Below, piece after piece: positions 51,822 to 59,574 of a DNA stretch of 64,000 nucleotides. The first letter of the stretch is position 1. Every line of letters starts with the position of its first letter. The position numbers and the translations under genes are program-made. The DNA lies in NCBI GenBank assembly GCA_035527835.1, contig DATKZS010000071.1, positions 1 to 64,000 of the forward strand, in the 5' to 3' direction. The notes beneath the pieces were generated by a model. The model worked only from the letters and a program-made list of their open reading frames with translations. It did no database searches and was not told the DNA's origin. Source of the DNA: DATKZS01 sp035527835 [NCBI: bacterium] (lineage in GTDB: Bacteria > RBG-13-61-14).

Positions 51822-53956
51822 GACAAGTAGTTCAAAACCTCAAGAACGGGAAACTCTCCGTCATCAAGGCGCCGGACCCGATGGCCCGGCCCGGCCACGT
51901 CCTCATCGCCAACGCCCGGTCCCTGATCTCCGCCGGCACCGAAAAAATGGCCATGGAGCTCGCCCGCATGTCGCTCCTCGGCAAGGCCCGCGAGCGGCCC
52001 GACCAGGTCAGAAGGGTCATCGAAAAACTCAAGAACGAGGGGTTCTTCTCCACCATCGCCCAGGTCCTGCAAAGGCTCGACGAGCCCATGACCATGGGCT
52101 ATAGCTCTGCCGGCGTCGTCATCGCCTGCGGAGAGGGAGTACAGGACCTGAAGCCCGGCGACCGCGCCGCCTCCAACGGGCCCCACGCCGGCGTCGTCTG
52201 CGTGCCCCGTAACCTCTGTGCCCGCGTCCCCGATGCCGTCTCCTTCGATCACGCGGCCTTTACCGTGCTCGGCGCCATCGCCCTGCAGGGCGTGCGCCTC
52301 TCCCGCACGGGACTCGGCGACACCGCGCTGGTCATCGGACTGGGACTGGTCGGCCAGATCACCGTGGCCCTGCTCAAGGCCGCGGGATGCCGCGTGATCG
52401 GCACTGATCTCGACCCGGCCAAGTGCGCGCTGGCCGAAAAAATGGGCGCGCACTCACGCGCCGGGCTCGGCGCTTCCGACGTCGCCGCCATGACGGGCGG
52501 CCTCGGCGCCGACGCCGTGCTCATCACCGCCTCCACCGACTCCGACCAGCCCGTCGCGCTCGCCGGAGAGGCCGTGCGTAAAAAAGGGCGCGTGGTCGCC
52601 GTCGGCGCCGTCGGGCTCGACCTGCCCCGCAGGCCCTACTACTTCAAGGAAGCCGAGTTCGTCGTGTCCTGCTCCTACGGGCCCGGCCGCTACGACTACG
52701 CCTACGAGGACGCCGGACGCGATTACCCGCCCGCTTACGTGCGCTGGACCGAGCAGCGCAACATGCAGGCCGTCCTCGACCTCATGGCCGCCGGAAGGCT
52801 GGACGTCTCGCCCCTCATTACCCACCGCTTCAAGATCGAGGACGCCCAAAAAGCCTACCGCATCATCGAGACGGCCGGCGAGCCGTATCTGGCCATGCTC
52901 CTGGAATACCCCGACGCCGAGTCCCCGCGCCGCGAGCGCCATATCATGCTTAAAGCCGCGCCCGCGGGTTCCGCCCTCGGCATCGGCTGTCTCGGCTCCG
53001 GCGCCTTTGCCCGCGCCGTGCTCCTCCCTCTCCTTAAAAAGAACCCTATGCTCGATCCCCGCATCCTCTGCTCCGCGGGAGGGCTCTCCGCCGCCGACAC
53101 CGGCGCCAAGCTGGGATTTGCCTCCGTCACCACCGACGAGGACGAGGTGATCAACGACCCCGCCGTCAAGGCCGTGTTCATCATCACCCGCCACCACCTC
53201 CACGCCGGCCAGGTGATCAAGGCCATCCGCGCCGGCAAGCACGTGTTCGTGGAAAAGCCGCTCGCGCTCCGCGAAGAGGAAATCCATGAGATCGAGGCCG
53301 CGCTCATGAGCATGGCGGAGCCGAGGCCGCTGTTGATGGTCGGCTTCAACCGCCGCTTCTCGCCCAGCGCCATCAAGGCCCGCGAAGTGTTCGCTGAAGT
53401 CAGCGCGCCGCTCACCATCGGAATCCGCATGAACGCCGGCGCCATTCCCGCCGATACCTGGATCCAGGACGACGACGCCGGCGGCGGCCGCATCATCGGC
53501 GAGGCCTGCCACGCCATTGACCTGGCCTGCTTCCTGGCCGGCTCGCCCCCGGTCCGCGTCTTCGCCGAGTCCGTGGGAGGGGCCTTTGCTCCCGCCGTCA
53601 CCGACGACCAGTGCTTCATCACGCTCCGCCACCTAAACGGCTCCGTGTCCTCCATCGCCTACCTGGCCGGAGGCGACAAGGCCTATCCCAAGGAGCGCGT
53701 CGAAATCTTCGGCGCCGGCCGCATCGCCGTGATCGAGGACTTCAAGGAGACCGTCACCGTGATTAACGGCAAGATCAAAAAGACCGGCGCCATGAAACAG
53801 GACAAGGGCCACCGCGCCGAGGTCGAGGCCTTCGCGCGGGCACTGCTCAAAGGCGGAGAACAGCCCATCCCCTGGACCGACCTGCGCGCTGAATCCCTGG
53901 CCGCCATCCTGGCCGTGCGGAGCATCCGCGAGGGAATGCCCCTCGATATCCCATGA
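51818..53956 (+). CDS. Two-domain oxidoreductase: zinc-type alcohol dehydrogenase plus Gfo/Idh/MocA
   Basis: A 712-residue fusion. Residues 1-355 are a medium-chain dehydrogenase with 'TMGYSSAGVVIACG', 'VLGAIALQGVRLSRTGLGDTALVIGLGLVGQITVALLKAAGC' (NAD-binding GxGxxG) and 'GADAVLITASTDSD'. Residues from about 386 are a Gfo/Idh/MocA domain with 'LGIGCLGSGAFARAVLLPLL', 'KHVFVEKPLALREEEI' (EKP motif) and 'GEACHAIDLACFLAG'. The Cys ligands of a structural zinc site are not evident. Such fusions usually sit next to heparinase-like genes in sugar loci, as here. They are thought to oxidise or epimerise a sugar. ATGA overlaps link it on both sides. Confidence 0.85.
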   Translation: MRQVVQNLKNGKLSVIKAPDPMARPGHVLIANARSLISAGTEKMAMELARMSLLGKARERPDQVRRVIEKLKNEGFFSTIAQVLQRLDEPMTMGYSSAGVVIACGEGVQDLKPGDRAASNGPHAGVVCVPRNLCARVPDAVSFDHAAFTVLGAIALQGVRLSRTGLGDTALVIGLGLVGQITVALLKAAGCRVIGTDLDPAKCALAEKMGAHSRAGLGASDVAAMTGGLGADAVLITASTDSDQPVALAGEAVRKKGRVVAVGAVGLDLPRRPYYFKEAEFVVSCSYGPGRYDYAYEDAGRDYPPAYVRWTEQRNMQAVLDLMAAGRLDVSPLITHRFKIEDAQKAYRIIETAGEPYLAMLLEYPDAESPRRERHIMLKAAPAGSALGIGCLGSGAFARAVLLPLLKKNPMLDPRILCSAGGLSAADTGAKLGFASVTTDEDEVINDPAVKAVFIITRHHLHAGQVIKAIRAGKHVFVEKPLALREEEIHEIEAALMSMAEPRPLLMVGFNRRFSPSAIKAREVFAEVSAPLTIGIRMNAGAIPADTWIQDDDAGGGRIIGEACHAIDLACFLAGSPPVRVFAESVGGAFAPAVTDDQCFITLRHLNGSVSSIAYLAGGDKAYPKERVEIFGAGRIAVIEDFKETVTVINGKIKKTGAMKQDKGHRAEVEAFARALLKGGEQPIPWTDLRAESLAAILAVRSIREGMPLDIP

Positions 53957-55716
53957 AATTGCAAGACGCCGCCAGATACCTGCGCACTATCAACCGACTG
54001 AAAGCGAACCAGCTTTATTGGCGGCCCCGCTACATGCTGGAAAAAATATTCTCTCCGTCCCCCCTGCCCTCTCCGCCTCCGGAAATTTCCGAATCCGCCA
54101 TCGCCCCGCTCGGGGCCCGCTTCCCTCCAATGCCCCTCTTCCTTCGCCCCGGACCCGTGGGCGAGGAGTGCGTCGCCATGCTGGACCGCGGCGAGTTCCG
54201 CCACCTCAATCGCGCGTCTAACATCAACCAGGACCGTCCGGACTGGCGCCTGGGCGACCAGGACGAGCACCGCCTCTGGATCAATACCCTGCATTACCAT
54301 TACTGGATCTACGACCTCGCCGAAGCCGCCGCTCCCGCCGCTCCCTCATCCGCGGCCGCCGCCGGCCTCCTGGCGCACTATCTCACCGACTGGATCCGGC
54401 GTTGCGCACTCGAGGCCCCCGGCTCCCGCCATCTGGTCTGGAACTCCTACGTCATCGCCACCCGCCTCACCTGGTGGATCAGGGCGCTGCTTGCCCTGCA
54501 AGCGAGCGGCGTCCCCTTTCCGCCCGGACTTAGCCAGACCATGCTCACCAGCTTGTGGCGCCAGGCCTATTATCTCAATGACCACGTCGAGTGGGACCTG
54601 CGCGCCAACCACGTGCTCCGCGACGCCGCCGGCCTGGCCTGGGCCGGAAGGTTCTTCCCCGGCAACGACGCCCGCGACTGGCTCGCCTCCGCCGCCCGCA
54701 TCGCCACGGCCGAGGTCCCCGAGCAGGTCCTCCCCGACGGCGGCCACTTCGAGCGCAGCCCCATGTATCACCTTCACGTCATGGAAGACGTGCTCTCCCT
54801 GGCCCTCCTCCTCGAAAACGCGGACGCGCGCGCCGCCATGATCGAGGCCTGGAAAAAAATGGCGGGGTTCCTGCGATGGATCGTGCACCCGGACGGCGGC
54901 ATCGCGCTCTTTAACGATTCCGCGATGAACGGCTCGGCCGGGCCCGCCCGCATGTTATCTCTCGGCAACGCCATCGGCGCGGCCGTCGCTCCCGGCCCGC
55001 CCGCCGGGGGCAGGCTCTTCCCCGACACCGGCCTCGTCGTCTGGCGCGGCGTTCCCTGGACCGTCTTTTTCGACGTGGGCCCGGTCGGGCCTGATTATCA
55101 GCCCGGACACGCCCACGCCGACACCCTCTCCATCGAGTGCTCGTTCCGCGGCTCCCGCCTCTTCGTGGACCCGGGGACCTACGCCTACGACCATGACGCC
55201 CGCCGCGACTATGACCGCTCCACCGCCGCCCACAACACCGTGTGCATTGACGGCGACGATTCCAGCGAGGTCTGGCACATCTTCCGCGTGGGCCGACGCG
55301 CCCGCCCTCTCAAGGTCAGCGCCGAGATCGCGAGCGGCGCCATGAGCGCCTCCGCGTCCCACGACGGCTACGACCACCGGCCCGGCCGGCCCCGCCACGC
55401 GCGCACTCTCTCCATCACCGCTGACGGCGTGCTCACGGTGTCCGATGAAATCACGGGCGCCGGCACGCACGAGGTCTCGGGAGGCTTCTTGCTCGCGCCC
55501 GGCTGGGGGGCCGAGCCCGCGCCCTCCGGATGGAAGCTCTGCAACGGACCGCTTCGTGTGCACGTCGGCTTGCAAGGCCCGCCAGAAATGAAGCTGAGAC
55601 TGGAGCAGCGGCCGTATCATCCCGAGTACGGATTGGAGCTTGCCGCCGCCCGCATCGGCTGGAGCGTTGACGCGCCCCTGCCGGTCACCGTCCGCGCCGT
55701 GATCTCCGAAGAATAA
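53953..55716 (+). CDS. Heparinase II/III-like (alginate lyase family) protein
   Basis: A 587-residue protein of the heparinase II/III type. The N-terminal alpha/alpha toroid has 'LHYHYWIYDLAEAAAP', 'HLVWNSYVIATRLTWWIRALLAL', 'DLRANHVLRDAAGLAWAGRFF' and 'LPDGGHFERSPMYHLHVMEDVLSL'. The C-terminal beta domain has 'PDYQPGHAHADTLSIECS', 'LFVDPGTYAYDHDARRDY', 'STAAHNTVCIDGDDSSEVW' and 'FRVGRRARPL'. These carry the His, Asn and Tyr residues used in uronate beta-elimination. No signal peptide is seen, so it may act in the cytoplasm. In biosynthetic loci this family may modify rather than degrade the polymer. The start is ATG 53953. Confidence 0.85.
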   Translation: MKLQDAARYLRTINRLKANQLYWRPRYMLEKIFSPSPLPSPPPEISESAIAPLGARFPPMPLFLRPGPVGEECVAMLDRGEFRHLNRASNINQDRPDWRLGDQDEHRLWINTLHYHYWIYDLAEAAAPAAPSSAAAAGLLAHYLTDWIRRCALEAPGSRHLVWNSYVIATRLTWWIRALLALQASGVPFPPGLSQTMLTSLWRQAYYLNDHVEWDLRANHVLRDAAGLAWAGRFFPGNDARDWLASAARIATAEVPEQVLPDGGHFERSPMYHLHVMEDVLSLALLLENADARAAMIEAWKKMAGFLRWIVHPDGGIALFNDSAMNGSAGPARMLSLGNAIGAAVAPGPPAGGRLFPDTGLVVWRGVPWTVFFDVGPVGPDYQPGHAHADTLSIECSFRGSRLFVDPGTYAYDHDARRDYDRSTAAHNTVCIDGDDSSEVWHIFRVGRRARPLKVSAEIASGAMSASASHDGYDHRPGRPRHARTLSITADGVLTVSDEITGAGTHEVSGGFLLAPGWGAEPAPSGWKLCNGPLRVHVGLQGPPEMKLRLEQRPYHPEYGLELAAARIGWSVDAPLPVTVRAVISEE

Positions 55717-55721
55717 AATCA

Positions 55722-56948
55722 ATGCGCATCCTTTACGTCTCCCAGTACTTCCCGCCCGAGATGGGCGCGCCCGCCGCCAGGGTCCACGAGCTCTCGCGCG
55801 AATGGGTGAACCTCGGCTGCGAGGTCACCGTCCTCACCGGCTTCGCCCACCACCCCGTCGGAATCAAGGCGCCGCGGGACCGCTATAAAATTACCCGCCG
55901 CGAGAGTCAAGACGGAATTGACGTCGTCCGCTCTTACGTTTACGCCACGCCCAACAAGGCCATCGTGAAGCGCATGATCTCCTACGCCTCCTTCATGTGC
56001 TCCGCCATCCTGGTCGGCATGGCCCGAGTTGAAAAACCGGACGTCGTTATCGCCACCTCCCCCCAACTCCTCTGCGCCTGCGCCGGATACGCCCTGGCAA
56101 GGTGGTTCCGCGTGCCCTTCATCTTCGAGGTCAGAGACCTCTGGCCCGAGTCCATCATCGCCGTCGAGGCCATGCGGAAAAACATCGTCGTCCGCGGACT
56201 CAAAAAGGTCGCCGCGTTCCTTTATAAAAAGGCCGACCGCATCGTCACCGTCGGACCCGGCTATTCCCGCAAGATGATCGAGCTCTACGGCGTGCCTCCG
56301 CAAAAAATTGACATCGTGACCAACGGCATTGATACCGGGATCTTCATCCCCGGCCCCCGCGACAACGAGGTCCGCCGCGAATACGGATGGGACGACCGCT
56401 TCGTCATCATGTACGTGGGCACCCACGGCATGGCCCACGCCCTCGACAAGGTCCTCGAAGCCGCGCGCGAGCTCTGCGCCGACCCCGCCAAGCTCTTCGT
56501 CTTCGTCGGCGAGGGCGCTGAAAAACAAGCGCTGAAAAAGAAGGCCCAAGAATGGAAGCTCGCGAACGTCGCGTTCATTGACCAGCAGCCCAAGGACCGG
56601 GTGACGCTTTATTATGCCGCCTGCGACCTCGGACTGGTCACCCTGCGCAACACTCCCCTCTTCCAGGAGGTCCTGCCCTCCAAGCTCTTCGAGTACCTGG
56701 GCATGGAGCGGCCCGTGATCGTGACCGTGGACGGAGAGCCAAGGAACATCGTCGAGACCTCGGCCTCCGGCGAGTTCGTGCCGCCGGAGGACGTGCCGGC
56801 AATGGTGGAAGCGATTCAGCGCCTCTCATCCGGCCGCGCCCGACTGGAGGAAATGGGAAGGAGCGGCCGCGAATACGTGGTCGCCAACTACGACCGCAAG
56901 GCCCTGGCCAAACGCTACCTGGAGATCCTCGAGCGCCTTCGCGCCTGA
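55722..56948 (+). CDS. WbuB/WcaI-like glycosyltransferase (GT4)
   Basis: A 408-residue GT4 protein with the opening 'MRILYVSQYFPPEMGAPAARVHELSREWVNLGCEVTVLTGFAHHPVG', typical of WbuB/WcaI-type transferases. It continues with 'PFIFEVRDLWPESIIAVEAMRK', 'VTNGIDTGIFIPGPRDNEVRREYGWDDRFVIMYVGTHGMAHALDKVLEAA' and 'LGLVTLRNTPLFQEVLPSKLFEYLGMERPVI', where 'SKLFEYLGM' is the donor Glu region. WbuB relatives transfer FucNAc or similar sugars. It is the last gene of the locus, five bases after the heparinase-like gene, and is followed by a repeat that may terminate transcription. Confidence 0.85.
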   Translation: MRILYVSQYFPPEMGAPAARVHELSREWVNLGCEVTVLTGFAHHPVGIKAPRDRYKITRRESQDGIDVVRSYVYATPNKAIVKRMISYASFMCSAILVGMARVEKPDVVIATSPQLLCACAGYALARWFRVPFIFEVRDLWPESIIAVEAMRKNIVVRGLKKVAAFLYKKADRIVTVGPGYSRKMIELYGVPPQKIDIVTNGIDTGIFIPGPRDNEVRREYGWDDRFVIMYVGTHGMAHALDKVLEAARELCADPAKLFVFVGEGAEKQALKKKAQEWKLANVAFIDQQPKDRVTLYYAACDLGLVTLRNTPLFQEVLPSKLFEYLGMERPVIVTVDGEPRNIVETSASGEFVPPEDVPAMVEAIQRLSSGRARLEEMGRSGREYVVANYDRKALAKRYLEILERLRA

Positions 56949-56975
56949 CCTGATCGCGGGATCAGAAAAAGAAAA

Positions 56976-57333
56976 GATTATTAACAAGGATATTCAGGAT
57001 TCCCAGGATAATTTCTGTTATTTTCACTCTTGTCCAAAATAGGCCGTAAGAAAACCGCCAAGACGCCAAGAGCGCCAAGGATCGCCAAGTAAATCATGAT
57101 GTTTCTTTGCGGCCCCAAAAAGAACAGCTCCGGAGCGTTGGCCCCAACCGGCTTGGCTAACCGGCCGACGGGAGCGCCAAGCAAAAAACATTCGCACCCA
57201 AGCCCTCTTAAAATCTTGTTTAAAAATAATCCTTGGCGCTCTTGGCGTCTTGGCGGTTCTCCGGTCCGTTTATTTTGGACAGCACTGGTTTTTTTTCATA
57301 TCCTGAGCATCCTGAATATCCTTGTTAATAATT
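56976..57333. repeat. Nested inverted-repeat element, copy 2 (opposite orientation)
   Basis: This gap between the convergent glycosyltransferase and ABC permease genes holds the reverse complement of the repeat at 831-1175. Outer AGGATA arms lie at 56976-57010 and 57300-57333. Inner arms start with GCCAAGACGCCAAGAGCGCC near 57058 and pair with the sequence ending near 57256. Base identity to copy 1 over the 250-base core looks above nine in ten by eye. It also fits a bidirectional terminator position. Confidence 0.85.
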
Positions 57334-57367
57334 CTTGGAAGGCTTATTTTTCGAACTACTAGCGACG

Positions 57368-58528
57368 CTATTGCCATCTGAAAATCTTGAGCGCGACCAC
57401 GAAGCTCATGACCCCCCATACCAGCAGCACGATCATGGCCGGCCAGATGGAAAAGATGGACGCCCCGTCGTTCATGATCGCCCGGAGCGCGTCGTTCAGC
57501 GCCGTCAGCGGCAGCGCCCGGATGAACGGGTGCGTGAACTCGGGAAAGCGCGAGTAGGCGAAGAACGAGCCCGACAACAGCCACATCGGCAGCATCACGA
57601 AGTTCATCCACCCCGACACCGCCTCCACGCTCCGCGACCGCGCCGCCGTCAGCAGCCCGAGACCGGCGAACGTCATCGCCCCGATGATCGTCACCAGCGT
57701 GAGCGAAGCGATCGAGCCGTGAACCTTCACCCCGAACACCACCCACCCGAACCCGATCAGCGCCACCACCTCCAGCACCAAAAACACCAGGCGCGAGAGC
57801 ATGAACGACAGCAGGAAGTGCGGCCGCCGCATCGGCGTCGCCGTGAGCAGCCGCAGCAGCTTCCGGGTCCGCGCCTGCACGATGTTGAAGCCCACGCCCC
57901 ACATCCCGCTGCCCATCAGGTTGAGGCCGATCAGGCCCGGGATCAGAAAATCTATGTAGCGCGCGCCCGACTCGCTCACGAACCGGTCCCGCGCCCGGAT
58001 CACGTCTCGCCGGCCCAGGCCCCGCTGCAACTCATTGTCCACCACCAGCCGCGCCGCGCGGCTCTGCGGCCGCGTCGGGTCGTAAAGGAACGAGAAGGAA
58101 GCGGGCGGGGCCGCGTTGACGCCCGGCGCGTCCGGCGCCTCAGCCTGGCCGCCGCCGGGGGGAGCGATCACCAGGTCGGCCTTGCCCGTGCGCAGCCACT
58201 GCGCCGCATCCTCTTTAGTGAGCAGCGTCGCCTTGATGTCGGCGGAGCGCGAGAGCATATCCATAACCATCGCGGCCCGCGGCGTCGTGTTCTCGACGCC
58301 CACGACGGCCTGTTCCGGCGCGCGGTTCCGAAAAGCTATTCCCAGCGCCAGCGCGAGCAGCACCGGAAAGATGAAGACCCAGAACACCGCTTCCGGCTCG
58401 CGCCCGAACTCGCGCACCCGCGCCAGCGTCAGCTCCCACAACGGATTGAGGTTCGTTACGCTCCCGATCCCGCTCTCGCCCCACGCCGACCCCTTCCCGC
58501 CTCCGCCATCTTGCCCATCGTCAGGCAT
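57368..58528 (-). CDS. ABC-2 type exporter permease
   Basis: A 386-residue membrane protein starting ATG 58528. It has one N-terminal helix ('EAVFWVFIFPVLLALALGIAF', about 46-66). A long soluble loop follows (about 70-210), with a Lys/Asp-rich part and 'FSFLYDPTRPQSRAARLVVDNELQRGL'. Five C-terminal helices begin 'YIDFLIPGLIGLNLMGSGMWGVGFNIVQARTRKLLRLLTATPMRRPHFLLS'. The R-x-R-K-x-L-R-x-L-x-x-T-P-x-R coupling motif is typical of ABC-2 exporters of the YhhJ/NatB type. It overlaps its ATPase gene by eight bases and forms one export complex with it. The cargo is unknown. Confidence 0.85.
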   Translation of the reverse strand: MPDDGQDGGGGKGSAWGESGIGSVTNLNPLWELTLARVREFGREPEAVFWVFIFPVLLALALGIAFRNRAPEQAVVGVENTTPRAAMVMDMLSRSADIKATLLTKEDAAQWLRTGKADLVIAPPGGGQAEAPDAPGVNAAPPASFSFLYDPTRPQSRAARLVVDNELQRGLGRRDVIRARDRFVSESGARYIDFLIPGLIGLNLMGSGMWGVGFNIVQARTRKLLRLLTATPMRRPHFLLSFMLSRLVFLVLEVVALIGFGWVVFGVKVHGSIASLTLVTIIGAMTFAGLGLLTAARSRSVEAVSGWMNFVMLPMWLLSGSFFAYSRFPEFTHPFIRALPLTALNDALRAIMNDGASIFSIWPAMIVLLVWGVMSFVVALKIFRWQ

Positions 58529-59510
58529 CGCGCAACTTCCTCCCCGTCAGCTTGATGAAAACGTCTTCCAGCGTCGCCTGGTGCGTGGTCATCGCGTCAA
58601 GCCGGAGCCGCCGCCGCGAAAGCTCGTCAAGCAGCGCCGGCAGCGTCACCGCCGTGTTCGAGACGTGCAGCAGAAAATCGTGGTTCTTCATGCTCACCCC
58701 CGTCACTCCCGGAAGCCCGCTCAACTCCGAATTCTCCATGGCGCCGTCAACGCTGAACTCGATCACCTGGTCCGCGCCCAACGATGTGATCAGCTCGGAA
58801 GGGCTCCCCAGCGCCATCAGCCTCCCGTGGTCCATGATCGCCACCCGGTCGCACAAGCGCGACGCCTCCTCCATGTAATGCGTGGTCAAAAGCACCGTGA
58901 TGCCGCGCCGGTGAAAATCCTCCACCAGCGCCCACACCTGGATCCGGGCCTGCGGGTCGAGCCCGGTCGTCGGCTCATCCAGAAACAGCAGCTCCGGGTC
59001 GCCCACCAGCGCGCACGCCAGCGCCAGCCGCTGCTTCTGTCCGCCGGATAATTTTCCCACCCGCGCCTTCTCCTTTTCCGTGAGCTCCACGATCCGGATC
59101 ACGTCCTCGATGTCGTGACCCCGCGCGTAAAAGCTCCGGAACAGCCGCACCACTTCCTCCACCGTCAGCTTCTCCGGGAACTGCGTCTCCTGGAGCTGCA
59201 CCCCCAGGCGGCCCCGCAGCTCCGCGTCGCGGCCCTGGCCCCACTTACGCCCCAGCACCTCCACCTCACCCCGGTCCGGCGGAGTCAGACCCTCCAATAT
59301 TTCCACCGTCGTCGTCTTGCCCGCGCCGTTCGGACCGAGCAGGCCGAAGCACTCGCCCTCCCGCACCTCAAGGTCAAGACCATTGACCGCGACCACGTCG
59401 GCATAGCTCTTCACCAATCCCTTGCAGCGCAGCGCAAAATTTTCCGGAGACTCCCCCGCCATCCCTCTCACTTCACCGCTTTCCTCTGACACTTCCTCAC
59501 TCCTCGCCAT
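58521..59510 (-). CDS. ABC transporter ATPase
   Basis: The start is taken at ATG 59510 (329 residues). ATG 59462, nearer the conserved start of the domain, is an alternative. The nucleotide-binding domain shows Walker A 'LLGPNGAGKTTTVEIL', Q-loop 'GVQLQETQFPEKLTVEEVV', signature 'LSGGQKQRLALACAL', Walker B 'LLFLDEPTTGLDPQ' and the His switch 'VLLTTHYMEEA'. The C-terminal 80 residues ('VTGVSMKNHDFLLHVSNTA') form a small regulatory domain as in drug and lipid exporters. It pairs with the permease directly downstream. It is divergent from the YgiQ gene, 65 bases away, with no clear promoter seen. Confidence 0.9.
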   Translation of the reverse strand: MARSEEVSEESGEVRGMAGESPENFALRCKGLVKSYADVVAVNGLDLEVREGECFGLLGPNGAGKTTTVEILEGLTPPDRGEVEVLGRKWGQGRDAELRGRLGVQLQETQFPEKLTVEEVVRLFRSFYARGHDIEDVIRIVELTEKEKARVGKLSGGQKQRLALACALVGDPELLFLDEPTTGLDPQARIQVWALVEDFHRRGITVLLTTHYMEEASRLCDRVAIMDHGRLMALGSPSELITSLGADQVIEFSVDGAMENSELSGLPGVTGVSMKNHDFLLHVSNTAVTLPALLDELSRRRLRLDAMTTHQATLEDVFIKLTGRKLRDA

Positions 59511-59574
59511 CATTATGCGCACCGTTACCAGGGCTTTCAACCAGGGAGCGGCGCGTGTGCTATGCTTGATTATA

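Noticed and set aside
52454-53632. A 392-codon minus-strand frame opposite the two-domain oxidoreductase
   Set aside because: It is a compositional shadow rich in Gly, Glu, His and Val. The plus-strand gene has full motifs and ATGA overlaps with its neighbours.
831-57333. Insertion sequence or transposon ends at the nested repeats
   Set aside because: No transposase or integrase frame lies within or between the copies that would fit, and the ends are palindromic repeat arms rather than typical IS ends.
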